Under the pieces are notes generated by a model. It made no database searches. It saw only the letters and a list, made by a program, of their open reading frames with translations, and had not been told where the DNA came from. The position numbers and the translations under genes were made by a program. From the NCBI RefSeq assembly GCF_040214835.1, contig NZ_CP157874.1, positions 3,724,001 to 3,788,000 of the forward strand: a DNA stretch of 64,000 nt, written 5' to 3'. This document shows positions 42,351-55,130 of this stretch, piece after piece. Each line of letters starts with the position of its first letter. The stretch's first letter is position 1. The stretch comes from Pseudomonas asiatica. GTDB lineage: Bacteria > Pseudomonadota > Gammaproteobacteria > Pseudomonadales > Pseudomonadaceae.

Positions 42351-44504
42351 ATGAGCCCCCGCACCCCGAAGAAAACCCGCTCGGTCGCCCCGTCGCGTAT
42401 CCGCGAAGGCCTGCCCTTCCCCCTCGGCGCCACCTGGGATGGCCTTGGGGTCAACTTTGCCCTGTTCTCGGCCAACGCCACCAAGGTCGAGCTGTGCCTG
42501 TTCGACTCCACCGGCGAGCACGAAATCGAACGCATCGAGCTACCCGAATACACCGACGAGATCTACCACGGCTACCTGCCCGACGCGCACCCAGGGCTGG
42601 TCTACGGCTACCGCGTGCACGGCCCGTACGAGCCGGAGAACGGCCACCGCTTCAACCCCAACAAACTGCTGATCGACCCGTATGCCAAGCAACTGGTCGG
42701 CAGCCTGCAATGGTCCGAAGCACTGTTCGGCTACACCATCGGCCACCCCGACGGCGACCTGTCGTTCGACGAGCGCGACAGCGCGCCGTTCGTGCCCAAG
42801 TGCAAGGTGATCGACCCCGCCTTCACCTGGGGCCGCGACCAGCGCGTGCTGATCCCCTGGGAGCGCACGATCATCTACGAGGCCCACACCCGTGGCATCA
42901 GCATGCGCCACCCGGCGGTACCGGAAGAACTGCGCGGCACCTTCGCCGGCCTGGCCAATGACGAGTTGCTCAAGCACATCAAGGAATTGGGCGTTTCCAG
43001 CATCGAGCTGCTGCCGATTCACGCCTTCGTCAACGACCAGCACCTGCTGGACAAGGGCCTGAACAACTACTGGGGCTACAACAGCATCGCCTTCTTCGCC
43101 CCCCACCCGCGCTACCTGGCCAGCGGCAAGATCGCCGAATTCAAGGAAATGGTCGCGCACCTGCACGACGCCGGGCTGGAGGTGATCCTCGACGTGGTCT
43201 ACAACCACACCGCCGAAGGCAACGAGCGCGGCCCGACGCTGTCGATGCGCGGTATCGACAACGCCTCCTACTACCGCCTGATGCCGGACGACAAGCGTTA
43301 CTACATCAACGATTCCGGCACCGGCAACACCCTGGACCTAAGCCACCCCTGCGTGCTGCAGCTGGTCACCGACTCGCTGCGCTACTGGGCCGGCGAAATG
43401 CACGTGGACGGCTTCCGCTTTGACCTGGCGACCATCCTTGGCCGCTACCACGACGGCTACAGCGAACGCCACGGCTTCCTCGTCGCCTGCCGCCAGGACC
43501 CGATGCTGAGCCAGGTGAAGCTGATTGCCGAGCCCTGGGACTGCGGCCCGGGCGGCTACCAGGTGGGCAACTTCGCCCCGGGCTGGGCAGAGTGGAACGA
43601 CCGCTTCCGCGACACCGTGCGCGCCTTCTGGAAAGGCGACGAAGGCCAACTGGCCGACTTTGCCTCGCGCATGACCGCCTCGGGGGACATGTTCAACAAC
43701 CGTGGCCGGCGCCCCTATGCCTCGGTCAACTTCGTCACCGCCCACGACGGTTTCACCTTGCGCGACCTGGTGTCGTACAACCACAAGCACAACGAAGACA
43801 ACGACGAGAACAACCAGGACGGCACCGATAACAACCTGTCGTGGAACTGCGGTGTCGAGGGGCCGACCGACGACCCAGCCGTGAATGCCCTGCGCATGCG
43901 CCAGATGCGCAACTATTTCGCAACCCTGCTGCTGGCCCAGGGCACGCCGATGATCGTCGCCGGTGACGAGTTCAGCCGCACCCAGCACGGCAACAACAAT
44001 GCCTATTGCCAGGACAGCGAGATCGGCTGGGTGAACTGGGACCTGGACCAGGAAGGCGAAGAGCTGCTGGCCTTCGTCAAGCGCCTGACCCGCCTGCGCC
44101 TGGCCTACCCGGTATTGCGCCGCTCGCGCTTTCTGGTGGGCGACTACAATGAGGCGATCGGCGTCAAGGACGTGACCTGGCTGGCACCGGATGGCAACGA
44201 GATGAGCGTTGAGCAATGGGAAGACCCGCACGGGCGTTGCCTGGGCATGCTGATCGATGGCCGTGCCCAGGTCAGCGGCATTGCCCGGCCAGGCGCCGAG
44301 GCCACCGTGTTGCTGATCGTCAATGCCCACCATGACATCGTTCCGTTCGAGTTGCCGACCGTGCCCGAAGGGGATTACTGGAGCTGCCTGGTCGATACCG
44401 ACCGGCCAGAGCTGCGCAAGGGGCAGCATCTGCAGTTCGACAGCACCTTTGAGGTGAAGGGGCGATCGTTGCTGCTGATGGTGTTGCAGCGTGATGAGGA
44501 GTGA
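42351..44504 (+). CDS. glgX: Glycogen debranching enzyme GlgX (GH13_11)
   Basis: A 717-residue isoamylase-type enzyme hydrolysing alpha-1,6 branches of limit glycogen to give linear maltodextrins for MalQ and TreY. It has an N-terminal CBM48 (PFPLGATWDGLGVNFALFSA), then VILDVVYNHTAEGNE, VDGFRFDLATILGR (nucleophile), LIAEPWDCGPGGYQVGNF (acid/base) and VTAHDGFTLRDLVSYN. AGAGGA precedes the start. Confidence 0.95.
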   Translation: MSPRTPKKTRSVAPSRIREGLPFPLGATWDGLGVNFALFSANATKVELCLFDSTGEHEIERIELPEYTDEIYHGYLPDAHPGLVYGYRVHGPYEPENGHRFNPNKLLIDPYAKQLVGSLQWSEALFGYTIGHPDGDLSFDERDSAPFVPKCKVIDPAFTWGRDQRVLIPWERTIIYEAHTRGISMRHPAVPEELRGTFAGLANDELLKHIKELGVSSIELLPIHAFVNDQHLLDKGLNNYWGYNSIAFFAPHPRYLASGKIAEFKEMVAHLHDAGLEVILDVVYNHTAEGNERGPTLSMRGIDNASYYRLMPDDKRYYINDSGTGNTLDLSHPCVLQLVTDSLRYWAGEMHVDGFRFDLATILGRYHDGYSERHGFLVACRQDPMLSQVKLIAEPWDCGPGGYQVGNFAPGWAEWNDRFRDTVRAFWKGDEGQLADFASRMTASGDMFNNRGRRPYASVNFVTAHDGFTLRDLVSYNHKHNEDNDENNQDGTDNNLSWNCGVEGPTDDPAVNALRMRQMRNYFATLLLAQGTPMIVAGDEFSRTQHGNNNAYCQDSEIGWVNWDLDQEGEELLAFVKRLTRLRLAYPVLRRSRFLVGDYNEAIGVKDVTWLAPDGNEMSVEQWEDPHGRCLGMLIDGRAQVSGIARPGAEATVLLIVNAHHDIVPFELPTVPEGDYWSCLVDTDRPELRKGQHLQFDSTFEVKGRSLLLMVLQRDEE

Positions 44505-44529
44505 ACCTGAACCCGCTGGTATGTGTCCC

Positions 44530-44650
44530 TTGTGTAGGAGCGGCCTTGTGTCGCGATCGGGCCGCACAGCGGCCCCAACTATTCTTGCCTTGGTGCTGAC
44601 AAACGGGGCCGCTGCGCGGCCCGATCGCGACACAAGGCCGCTCCTACAAG
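44530..44650. repeat. REP inverted pair after glgX
   Basis: Arms GTAGGAGCGGCCTTGTGTCG with ATCGGGCCGCACAGCGGCCC and their complements, about 28 bases apart. Same class as 3301-3420. Confidence 0.85.
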
Positions 44651-44683
44651 GATCCGCGCAAACCCGTTGCCCGAGGAGTAACC

Positions 44684-45493
44684 GTGAACCCCGAAGCCGG
44701 CAGTAAAGGTTTCGCCAGTGTCAACCAGGCCCCGGCCGTGAAGCGGCTGCAGGTGCTGACGGTGAATACCCACAAGGGCTTCACCGCCTTCAACCGGCGC
44801 TTCATCCTGCCGGAACTGCGCGAGGCGGTGCGCAGCACCCAGGCCGACATCGTCTTCCTCCAGGAAGTGCTCGGCAGCCACGACCGCCACGCCGCGCGCT
44901 ACCCCGGCTGGCCGCAGACTTCGCAGTACGAGTTCCTCGCCGACAGCATGTGGAGCGACTTCGCCTACGGCCGCAACGCGGTCTACCCCGACGGCCACCA
45001 CGGCAACGCGCTGCTGTCCAAATACCCGATCATCGAACATCGCAACCTCGACGTGTCGATCACCGGCCCCGAACGACGTGGCCTGCTGCACTGCATCCTC
45101 GATGTGCCCGGCCAGCACCAGGTGCATGCCATCTGCGTGCACCTGTCGTTACTGGAAAGCCATCGCCAGAAACAACTCCAACTGCTGCGCAAGCTGCTCG
45201 AGTCCTTGCCCGCCGAGGCCCCGGTGATCATCGCCGGCGATTTCAACGACTGGAAATCCCACGGCAACCGCACCCTGGGCCTGCAGCGTGACCTGCACGA
45301 GGCCTTCGAGCGCCACCATGGGCATCTGGCCCGCACCTATCCTGCGCGGCTGCCGCTGTTGCGCCTGGACCGCGTCTACCTGCGCAACGCCGAAAGCCAT
45401 GGGCCGCGGATTCTGGGGCACAAACCTTGGTCGCACCTGTCGGACCACCTGCCGTTGTCGGTCGAAGTCAGGCTTAGCAATCATTCTTCATAG
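44684..45493 (+). CDS. Endonuclease/exonuclease/phosphatase-family protein
   Basis: A 269-residue EEP-fold hydrolase. The expected metal and catalytic positions are visible: VNTHKGF, IVFLQEV (Glu), NALLSKYPI, ICVHLSL, IAGDFNDW (Asp and Asn) and the C-terminal SDHLPLSVE (Asp-His). No signal peptide. Relatives next to cardiolipin synthase (YbhP-like) are suspected in lipid or nucleotide turnover, but no cls gene is seen here. The GTG start has GAGGAG 5 bases upstream. Confidence 0.88.
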   Translation: MNPEAGSKGFASVNQAPAVKRLQVLTVNTHKGFTAFNRRFILPELREAVRSTQADIVFLQEVLGSHDRHAARYPGWPQTSQYEFLADSMWSDFAYGRNAVYPDGHHGNALLSKYPIIEHRNLDVSITGPERRGLLHCILDVPGQHQVHAICVHLSLLESHRQKQLQLLRKLLESLPAEAPVIIAGDFNDWKSHGNRTLGLQRDLHEAFERHHGHLARTYPARLPLLRLDRVYLRNAESHGPRILGHKPWSHLSDHLPLSVEVRLSNHSS

Positions 45494-45793
45494 CCACGCC
45501 ACGACAAATAGCGAACCCCGCTATACCTCGCAGACTTATCAAAAGAATCAACACGTTGAACAAAACCACGGATCCTGAACACTTCCTTCACACTTTCTTG
45601 ACGCAAGCGGCGGCCTCTCCTTAGCTGAACATATCAAGCAGTAAAGATCTCGCGCCGGGCCTCTAGCTCGCGCCTTCGTGCGCGCTGGCGAAAGCCTGGC
45701 GTGCTGGTTTGGGTCGCCCACTGTTTTTGCCGTACAGCTCGTGACAACAGGCCAGGTCCTAGGGCTGTAACACAAAAACAAAGGAGATCCGCC
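45494..45793. other. 300-base intergenic region before the barrel gene
   Basis: No ORF with a ribosome binding site, tRNA or clear terminator. A short GCGC-CTTCGT-GCGC hairpin lies near 45672-45687. It presumably carries the promoter of the barrel gene. Confidence 0.4.
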
Positions 45794-46870
45794 ATGAAAA
45801 GCACCTCGAACCTCTTGCGCTTCGACAGCATTTTCTACGCGGTTTCCACGTCGCTGCTTCTGGCAACCCCGGTGGAAACTATCGCGTATGAACTGCAGGA
45901 CGACCCGGCCTCGCCCGGTTTCCTGCACCAGCCGGCAGTACCACAGCTGTCGCTCGACCCGGTCAGCGCCAGTGGCTTGAGTATCGGTACCTTGAATGCG
46001 TTCTCGCAGAAGATGAGCGAGCGCCACGGGCAGGCTGCACCGGACCTGGTCGCCAGCCAGTGGGCGCAGTTCTTCCCCACCACCGCGCGCGGTGGCGCGC
46101 AGCCCCCGGACCAGCTGGAGGCACCCAGCCAGCAACTGACGATCGGCCCGGACCTGTTCGTGCGTGAAACTGCAGCGGGCAATGTGCACCGCGCGGGGAT
46201 CTTCGTGGGGCAAAACAACCTGCAGACCAGCTTCAACGGCATGCGCCGGCTGTTGGGCGACAAGCAACGCAACGCCGTGAACCTCAGCGGTGAAAGCCTG
46301 GGGGTTTACTGGAGCATGACCCATGAACAGGGCTGGCACCTGGATGCCGTGGCCATGGGTTCGCGCATCGACGTCAATGGCCGTGGCGAGAACGGCCAGC
46401 GACTGGACGACAGCGGCCACGCGATGACCTTCTCGCTGGAAGGCGGCATCCCCATCGGCCTGGGTGGCGGCTGGGTGATCGAGCCGCAGGCGCAGTTGAT
46501 CAACCAGCAGTTCTTCCCCGGCAGCCGGGCGCAGGAAGAGACCTTGCAGGCCTTCGACAGCCAGCCGAGCTGGAGCGGCCGAGTCGGCGCCAGGCTGTCC
46601 GGGCGTTATGAAGTACGCGGCATGCCGATCGAACCCTATGTGCGGACCAACGTGTGGTATGACTTCAGCAATGCCGATGAGGTGAAGCTGGACCAGGTCG
46701 ACAAGATCTCCAGCTCGCGCTACTCGACCACGGTGGAACTGGGGTTGGGGCTGGTGGCGCGGGTGACGCCTTCGGTGGCGCTGTTTGTCAGTGCCGATTA
46801 CAGCAGTGATGTGGACGACAATGATCTGAATGGGTTGATTGGCAGCCTAGGGGTGCGGATGCGGTGGTAG
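45794..46870 (+). CDS. Outer-membrane autotransporter-type beta-barrel protein without passenger
   Basis: A 358-residue protein with a hydrophobic N-terminal stretch (FYAVSTSLLLATPVETIA) that could act as a signal sequence. About 60 Pro/Gln-rich residues follow, then a 250-residue autotransporter barrel: alternating strands GVYWSMTHEQGWHLDAVAMG, FSLEGGIPIG, GWVIEPQAQLINQ, SGRVGARLSGRYEV, EPYVRTNVWYDF, and terminal GSLGVRMRW with the C-terminal aromatic needed for BAM recognition. There is no beta-helical passenger domain. AAGGAGATCC precedes the ATG. Function unknown. Confidence 0.82.
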   Translation: MKSTSNLLRFDSIFYAVSTSLLLATPVETIAYELQDDPASPGFLHQPAVPQLSLDPVSASGLSIGTLNAFSQKMSERHGQAAPDLVASQWAQFFPTTARGGAQPPDQLEAPSQQLTIGPDLFVRETAAGNVHRAGIFVGQNNLQTSFNGMRRLLGDKQRNAVNLSGESLGVYWSMTHEQGWHLDAVAMGSRIDVNGRGENGQRLDDSGHAMTFSLEGGIPIGLGGGWVIEPQAQLINQQFFPGSRAQEETLQAFDSQPSWSGRVGARLSGRYEVRGMPIEPYVRTNVWYDFSNADEVKLDQVDKISSSRYSTTVELGLGLVARVTPSVALFVSADYSSDVDDNDLNGLIGSLGVRMRW

Positions 46871-46878
46871 GCAGGTTC

Positions 46879-46972
46879 GGCCCTTTCGCGGGTGAACCCG
46901 CTCCCACAAGGACCGCACAGGGTCTGAAGCTTGTGCAATACCTGTGGGAGCGGGTTTACCCGCGAAGAGGCC
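46879..46972. repeat. REP inverted pair between convergent barrel gene and glgB
   Basis: Arms GGCCCTTTCGCGGGTGAACC onward and GGTTTACCCGCGAAGAGGCC lie between the two stop codons and may act as a bidirectional terminator. Confidence 0.85.
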
Positions 46973-46987
46973 AGTACAAGCAACACA

Positions 46988-49198
46988 TCAGGCTGGTTTC
47001 ATTATCAGAACCCCAAGCGGCGGCAGGTTCAGGGCCAGCGACTGCGGCTGGCCATGGCTGGCAATCTCGTTACTCTCCACCACCCCCAGGTTGCCGACAT
47101 TGGACCCGGCATACAGCTCTGCGTCACTGTTCAACAGCTCCTCCCAGCGCTCACCAAACGGCACGCCAATGCGATACCCCTCGCGCGGCACCGGGGTGAA
47201 GTTGGCCACCACCAGCACCGGCTCGCCACTGCTGCTCCAGCGCAGCCAGGCATACACGCTGTTCTGCGCATCGTCACCAATCAGCCACTGGAACCCCTGC
47301 GGCTGGCAATCCTGCTCGTGCAACGCCGGCACCTCGCGGTACAGGCGGTTGAGGTCGCCGACCAGGCGCTGTACGCCCTGGTGCTCAGGGTACTGCAGCA
47401 GGTACCAGTCCAGCTCGCCATCGTGGTCCCACTCGCGCCACTGGCCGAACTCGCAGCCCATGAACAGCAGCTTCTTGCCCGGATGCGCCCACATGAAGGT
47501 GAGGTAGGCACGCAGGTTGGCGAACTTCTGCCAACGGTCGCCGGGCATCTTGTCGATCAGCGAATGCTTGCCGTGCACCACTTCGTCGTGGGAAATGGGC
47601 AGGATGAAGTGCTCGGAATAGGCATAGATCAACCCGAAGCTCATCTCGTTGTGATGGTAAGTGCGGTGCACCGGGTCGTTCTGGATGTAATGCAAGGTGT
47701 CGTGCATCCAGCCCATGTTCCACTTGTAGGCAAAGCCCAGGCCGCCCTGCTGAGTCGGCTGGCTGACGCCGGGCCAGGCGGTGGACTCCTCGGCGATGAT
47801 CAGCGCGCCCGGGGCCTCGTGGGCCGCCACGCCGTTGAGGTGGCGGATGAAGTCGATGGCCTCCAGGTTCTCGCGCCCGCCGTGGCGGTTTGGCACCCAT
47901 TCGCCGGCCTTGCGCGAATAGTCGCGGTACAGCATCGAGGCCACTGCATCGACACGCAGGCCATCGATGTGGAAGTGCTTCAGCCAGTGCAGCGCCGAGG
48001 CCATCATGAAGCCGCGCACTTCGTTGCGGCCAAGGTTGTAGATCAGTGTGTTCCAGTCCTGGTGGTAGCCCTCCAGGGGGTTGTCGTATTCGTACAGGGC
48101 GGTGCCGTCGAAACGCGCCAGGCCGTGTTCATCGGTGGGGAAATGCGCTGGCACCCAGTCGAGCAGCACGCCAATGCCGCCCTGGTGGCAGGCGTCGATG
48201 AAGGCGGCGAAGTCCTCGGCGCTGCCGTAGCGCGAGGTGGGCGCGAACAGCGACAGCGGCTGGTAGCCCCAGGAGCCGCCGAACGGGTGTTCCATGATCG
48301 GCAGCAGTTCGATATGGGTGAAGCCCAGCTCCTGAACGTACGGCACCAGGCGCTCGGCCAGCTCGCGCCAGTTGTAATAGCGCCCCACCTCGCCCGCCTC
48401 GTCCAGCTCGCAGCGCCACGACCCTGGGTGCAGCTCGTAGATCGACAGCGGCGCACTGTAGGCATGGCGCTGCGCGCGTTGCGCCATCCAGTCGTGGTCT
48501 TGCCAGTCGTGGCTGAGCGCCCCCGCTACCTTGGAGGCGGTGCTTGGCGGCAGTTCGGTCGCGCGCGCCAACGGGTCGGCCTTCAGGGGCAGTATGCCGT
48601 CCTTGCCCAGCACCTCGAACTTGTAGGTTTCGCCCACGCCCAGGCGCGGCACGAACAGCTCCCACACCCCGGCGCTGTGGCGCAGGCGCATGGGGTGGCG
48701 GCGGCCATCCCAGTTGTTGAAGTCACCCACCACCGACACCCGCCGCGCGTTCGGCGCCCACACCGAGAAACACACGCCGTCGACACCATCGACCTGGATA
48801 GGCTGGGCGCCGAAGCGCCCGGACAGGTCGCGGTGGTTGCCTTCGGCAAACAGGTACAGGTCCATGTCGCCCAGTTGCGGGCCGAAGCTGTAGGGGTCTT
48901 CGGTAATCTGCTCGCCACCGGCCCAGCCGATCTGCAGCAGGTACGGGTGTGCCTCATCGAGGTGCGCGGTGAACAGCCCCGGCAGGCTGCCCTGCTCCAT
49001 TTCGGCGAGGATGCGCCCGTCATGCCGGGCCAGGATGCGCACATTCAGGGCATTGGGCAGGAAGGTGCGGACCACCTGCCCGCCCGCGCCGTCGCCATGG
49101 GGGCCGAGTACCGCAAATGGATCGGCGTGCTCGGCGCGGGCCAGGGCGTCGAGGTCCCGTTGCCGAAGGCCGCCGTTTTCACGCGTGGTTGCATTCAT
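46988..49198 (-). CDS. glgB: 1,4-alpha-glucan branching enzyme GlgB (GH13_9)
   Basis: A 736-residue enzyme adding alpha-1,6 branches to the glucan made by GlgE or GlgA. N-terminal and CBM48 domains ([29 protein letters not shown]) precede the barrel with [35 protein letters not shown] (nucleophile), [13 protein letters not shown] (acid/base) and [14 protein letters not shown]. The ATG directly follows the TAG stop of treS (0-base gap), so translation is likely coupled. Confidence 0.96.
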   Translation of the reverse strand: MNATTRENGGLRQRDLDALARAEHADPFAVLGPHGDGAGGQVVRTFLPNALNVRILARHDGRILAEMEQGSLPGLFTAHLDEAHPYLLQIGWAGGEQITEDPYSFGPQLGDMDLYLFAEGNHRDLSGRFGAQPIQVDGVDGVCFSVWAPNARRVSVVGDFNNWDGRRHPMRLRHSAGVWELFVPRLGVGETYKFEVLGKDGILPLKADPLARATELPPSTASKVAGALSHDWQDHDWMAQRAQRHAYSAPLSIYELHPGSWRCELDEAGEVGRYYNWRELAERLVPYVQELGFTHIELLPIMEHPFGGSWGYQPLSLFAPTSRYGSAEDFAAFIDACHQGGIGVLLDWVPAHFPTDEHGLARFDGTALYEYDNPLEGYHQDWNTLIYNLGRNEVRGFMMASALHWLKHFHIDGLRVDAVASMLYRDYSRKAGEWVPNRHGGRENLEAIDFIRHLNGVAAHEAPGALIIAEESTAWPGVSQPTQQGGLGFAYKWNMGWMHDTLHYIQNDPVHRTYHHNEMSFGLIYAYSEHFILPISHDEVVHGKHSLIDKMPGDRWQKFANLRAYLTFMWAHPGKKLLFMGCEFGQWREWDHDGELDWYLLQYPEHQGVQRLVGDLNRLYREVPALHEQDCQPQGFQWLIGDDAQNSVYAWLRWSSSGEPVLVVANFTPVPREGYRIGVPFGERWEELLNSDAELYAGSNVGNLGVVESNEIASHGQPQSLALNLPPLGVLIMKPA

Positions 49199-52516
<3,318 letters not shown>

Positions 52517-52581
52517 GTGCGACTCCTTTCAATTCCTGGTTGCTCTGGCCCCAATGCACAAGCAACTGACTTGACACGACC

Positions 52582-52670
52582 CCTGTGGGAGCGGGCGTGC
52601 CCGCGAACACCGGCGAAGCCGGTGCCATGCTCCGCGGCGCCTGCTTCGCGGGCACGCCCGCTCCCACAGG
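52582..52670. repeat. REP inverted pair abutting the glgE stop codon
   Basis: Arms CCTGTGGGAGCGGGCGTGCC and complement with a secondary CACCGGCGAAGCCGGTG hairpin inside. The right arm ends on the base next to the glgE TAA. It separates glgE from treS. Confidence 0.85.
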
Positions 52671-54689
52671 TTAACGGGCCTTTTCGATGCGCCAGATACC
52701 GAACGGCAGATGCCAGGGTTCGATGCGCATCCATTGGGTCTTGCCGTACCACGACCAGCGATGGCCGTTCATCAGATCTTCACCCTGGGTTTCGGCGTTG
52801 TCATCCAGCCCCAGCTCCCACAGCGGCAGCTCGAAATGCGCCTCCTGGGCGTTGTGCGGGTCGAGGCTGATTGCCACCAGGATGTAGTTGTCGCGCTCGG
52901 GCGTGCGCTTGGCGAAGTACAGGATGTTGTCGTTCCAGCAGTTGAAGAACGCCACGCCCAGGTGGGTCTGCAAGGCGCGGTTCTGCCGGCGGATACGGTT
53001 GAGCTGGGCGATCTCGGCAATGATGTTGCCGGGCTGGCTGAAGTCGCGTGGGCGAATTTCGTACTTCTCCGAATCCAGGTACTCCTCCTTGCCCGGCAGC
53101 GGTGTGCCTTCGCACAGTTCGAAGCCCGAGTACATGCCCCACAGCCCCGAACCCATGGTGGCCAGCGCCGCGCGGATGAGGAAGCCGGCACGGCCGGAGG
53201 TGTGCAGGAAGTACGGGTTGATGTCGGGGGTGTTGACGAAGAAGTTGGGCCGGTAGCACTGGCTCCATGGCGGCTGGTTGAGCTGCTCGAAGTACTCGCG
53301 CAGTTCCTGTTTGTGGTTGCGCCAGGTGAAGTAGGTATAGCTCTGCGCGTAACCGACCTTGCCCAGGCGGGCCATCATCGCCGGCTTGGTGAAGGCTTCG
53401 GCGAGGAAGATGACCTCGGGGTGCCGGCTGCGCACATTGGCAATCAGCCATTGCCAGAACGGCAGTGGCTTGGTGTGCGGGTTGTCGACGCGGAAGGTTT
53501 TCACCCCCTCCTCGACCCAGCCGACCACCACGTCGCGCAGGGCCAGCCACAACGAGGGCACGGCCTCGGGGGCATAGAAATCGACGTTGACGATGTCCTG
53601 GTACTTCTTCGGTGGGTTCTCGGCATAGCGGATGGTGCCGTCCGGTCGCCAGCTGAACCAGCCGGGGTGCTGCTTGAGCCAGGGGTGGTCCTGGGAGCAC
53701 TGGATGGCGAAGTCGAGGGCGATTTCCAGGCCATGCTCGGCCGCTGCGGCCACCAGGCGGCGGAAGTCGTCGCGGCTGCCCAGCTGCGGGTGAATCGCCT
53801 CGTGGCCGCCTTCCGCGCTGCCGATGGCATACGGGCTGCCCGGGTCGCCGGGCTCTGCCGTGAGGGCATTATTGCGGCCCTTGCGGTGCTGCATGCCGAT
53901 GGGGTGGATGGGCGGGAAGTACAGCACGTCGAAGCCCATGTCGCGGATCATCGGCAGGCGCTCGTGCACATCATTGAAGGTACCGTGGCGCTCGGGGCTG
54001 TCGGTGATCGAGCGCGGGAACAGCTCGTACCAGCTGGCGAACTGCGCGGCCGGGCGGTCGACATCGACGGGGAATTCACGGCTGCGGGCCAGGTAGCTGC
54101 GGTGCTCGGCATCGCTCATCAGGCGGGCGGTGGCGGGGTCGAGAAACAGCGCCACCTGGTCGTCGGCATTCAGCGTGGGCAGGCGCTGCTGCAAGGCCTG
54201 GAGCTCCTCGCGCAGGGCACCGTTGCACAGCTCGATGCCCTTGCCCAGCATCAATCGGCCCTCTTCCAGCTCCAGCCGGACCTCGACACCGGCGTGGTAC
54301 TTCTTCTCCAGGTCGTGGCAATAGGTAGCGAACGGGTCGATCCAGGCCTCGATGCTGAACAGGTGCGGGCCCAGTTCGGTGGGGGTGAACTCGGCCAGCC
54401 ACAGGTCGTTGCCCGGCGAGTGCATGGGTATGCAATGCCAGCGCCGGCTGTGGGCCTGGCGCCAGTTGAGCATCACCGCCAGGCGGTCGTGGCCGTCGCT
54501 GTAGACCTTGCTGCTGACCGCCACCGGTTGGCCGCTGATGGCCTTGGCGGCGAAGGTGCCGGCTTCGAGCACGGGTTGGGTGTCTTCGATCACGATGCGC
54601 GGCGCCAGCAGCGCCTGGGACAGGCTGATGGCCTGGTCCGGGTGATCGTTGGCCATGGGCACGCTTTCGAAGGGCTCGTTTCGTGACAT
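52671..54689 (-). CDS. glgE: Alpha-1,4-glucan:maltose-1-phosphate maltosyltransferase GlgE (GH13_3)
   Basis: A 672-residue enzyme extending alpha-glucan by maltosyl units from maltose-1-phosphate. It has an N-terminal Ig-like domain, then ASWYELFPRS, DVLYFPPIHPIG, IALDFAIQCSQDHPW, TFRVDNPHTKPLPFW (nucleophile Asp) and VIFLAEAFTKP (acid/base Glu), matching GlgE over trehalose synthase. Start at 54689 has GGGAGCAAGG upstream; Met12 is less likely. First gene of glgE-treS-glgB. Confidence 0.96.
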   Translation of the reverse strand: MSRNEPFESVPMANDHPDQAISLSQALLAPRIVIEDTQPVLEAGTFAAKAISGQPVAVSSKVYSDGHDRLAVMLNWRQAHSRRWHCIPMHSPGNDLWLAEFTPTELGPHLFSIEAWIDPFATYCHDLEKKYHAGVEVRLELEEGRLMLGKGIELCNGALREELQALQQRLPTLNADDQVALFLDPATARLMSDAEHRSYLARSREFPVDVDRPAAQFASWYELFPRSITDSPERHGTFNDVHERLPMIRDMGFDVLYFPPIHPIGMQHRKGRNNALTAEPGDPGSPYAIGSAEGGHEAIHPQLGSRDDFRRLVAAAAEHGLEIALDFAIQCSQDHPWLKQHPGWFSWRPDGTIRYAENPPKKYQDIVNVDFYAPEAVPSLWLALRDVVVGWVEEGVKTFRVDNPHTKPLPFWQWLIANVRSRHPEVIFLAEAFTKPAMMARLGKVGYAQSYTYFTWRNHKQELREYFEQLNQPPWSQCYRPNFFVNTPDINPYFLHTSGRAGFLIRAALATMGSGLWGMYSGFELCEGTPLPGKEEYLDSEKYEIRPRDFSQPGNIIAEIAQLNRIRRQNRALQTHLGVAFFNCWNDNILYFAKRTPERDNYILVAISLDPHNAQEAHFELPLWELGLDDNAETQGEDLMNGHRWSWYGKTQWMRIEPWHLPFGIWRIEKAR

Positions 54690-54829
54690 CGGACCTTGCT
54701 CCCTCAGGCTGGTGGCGGTAAGGGTTCAGAGCCGGGCACAGGCGTGGGGTTCAAAAAAATTGAGCGAACGGCAGCTGCCAGGGGTCGAAGCCTGCAGCAC
54801 CTCTTCAATTACCCAAGCGAGGTCAGGCC

Positions 54830-54991
54830 ATGAACATTCCCATTCCACCGGAGACTCCCGATCCCAACATCGACGACCCGAGCCTGCCGCCGCCCGTGCC
54901 GGAGGAAGACCCGGACGAGCTGCCGATCAAGCCGACCGTGCCGCCGACGGTGGGTGACCCGCCGAGCCAGGAACCACCGGTGAAGGCTTAA
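54830..54991 (+). CDS. Small proline-rich acidic protein, 53 residues
   Basis: The ATG follows GAGGTCAGG. The peptide begins MNIPIPPETPDPNIDDPSLP and is about one-third proline with many Asp/Glu and no cysteine or hydrophobic helix, so likely disordered. It is divergent from glgE. Family not recognised; composition resembles small proline-rich hypotheticals found in pseudomonads. Confidence 0.65.
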   Translation: MNIPIPPETPDPNIDDPSLPPPVPEEDPDELPIKPTVPPTVGDPPSQEPPVKA

Positions 54992-55020
54992 GGGTAGACC
55001 AGGATCGACATAGGCAGGAC

Positions 55021-55117
55021 CGGCCCTTTCGCGGGTGAACCCGCTCCCACAGGTACAGCGCCGCGTTCGAGGTCGGCGCGGTCCCTGTGGGAGCGGGTTC
55101 ACCCGCGAAAGGGCCGG
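55021..55117. repeat. REP inverted pair before the acyl-CoA synthetase stop
   Basis: Arms CGGCCCTTTCGCGGGTGAAC onward and exact complement surround about 35 bases, between two convergent genes. Confidence 0.85.
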
Positions 55118-55130
55118 CAGCATCAATGCA

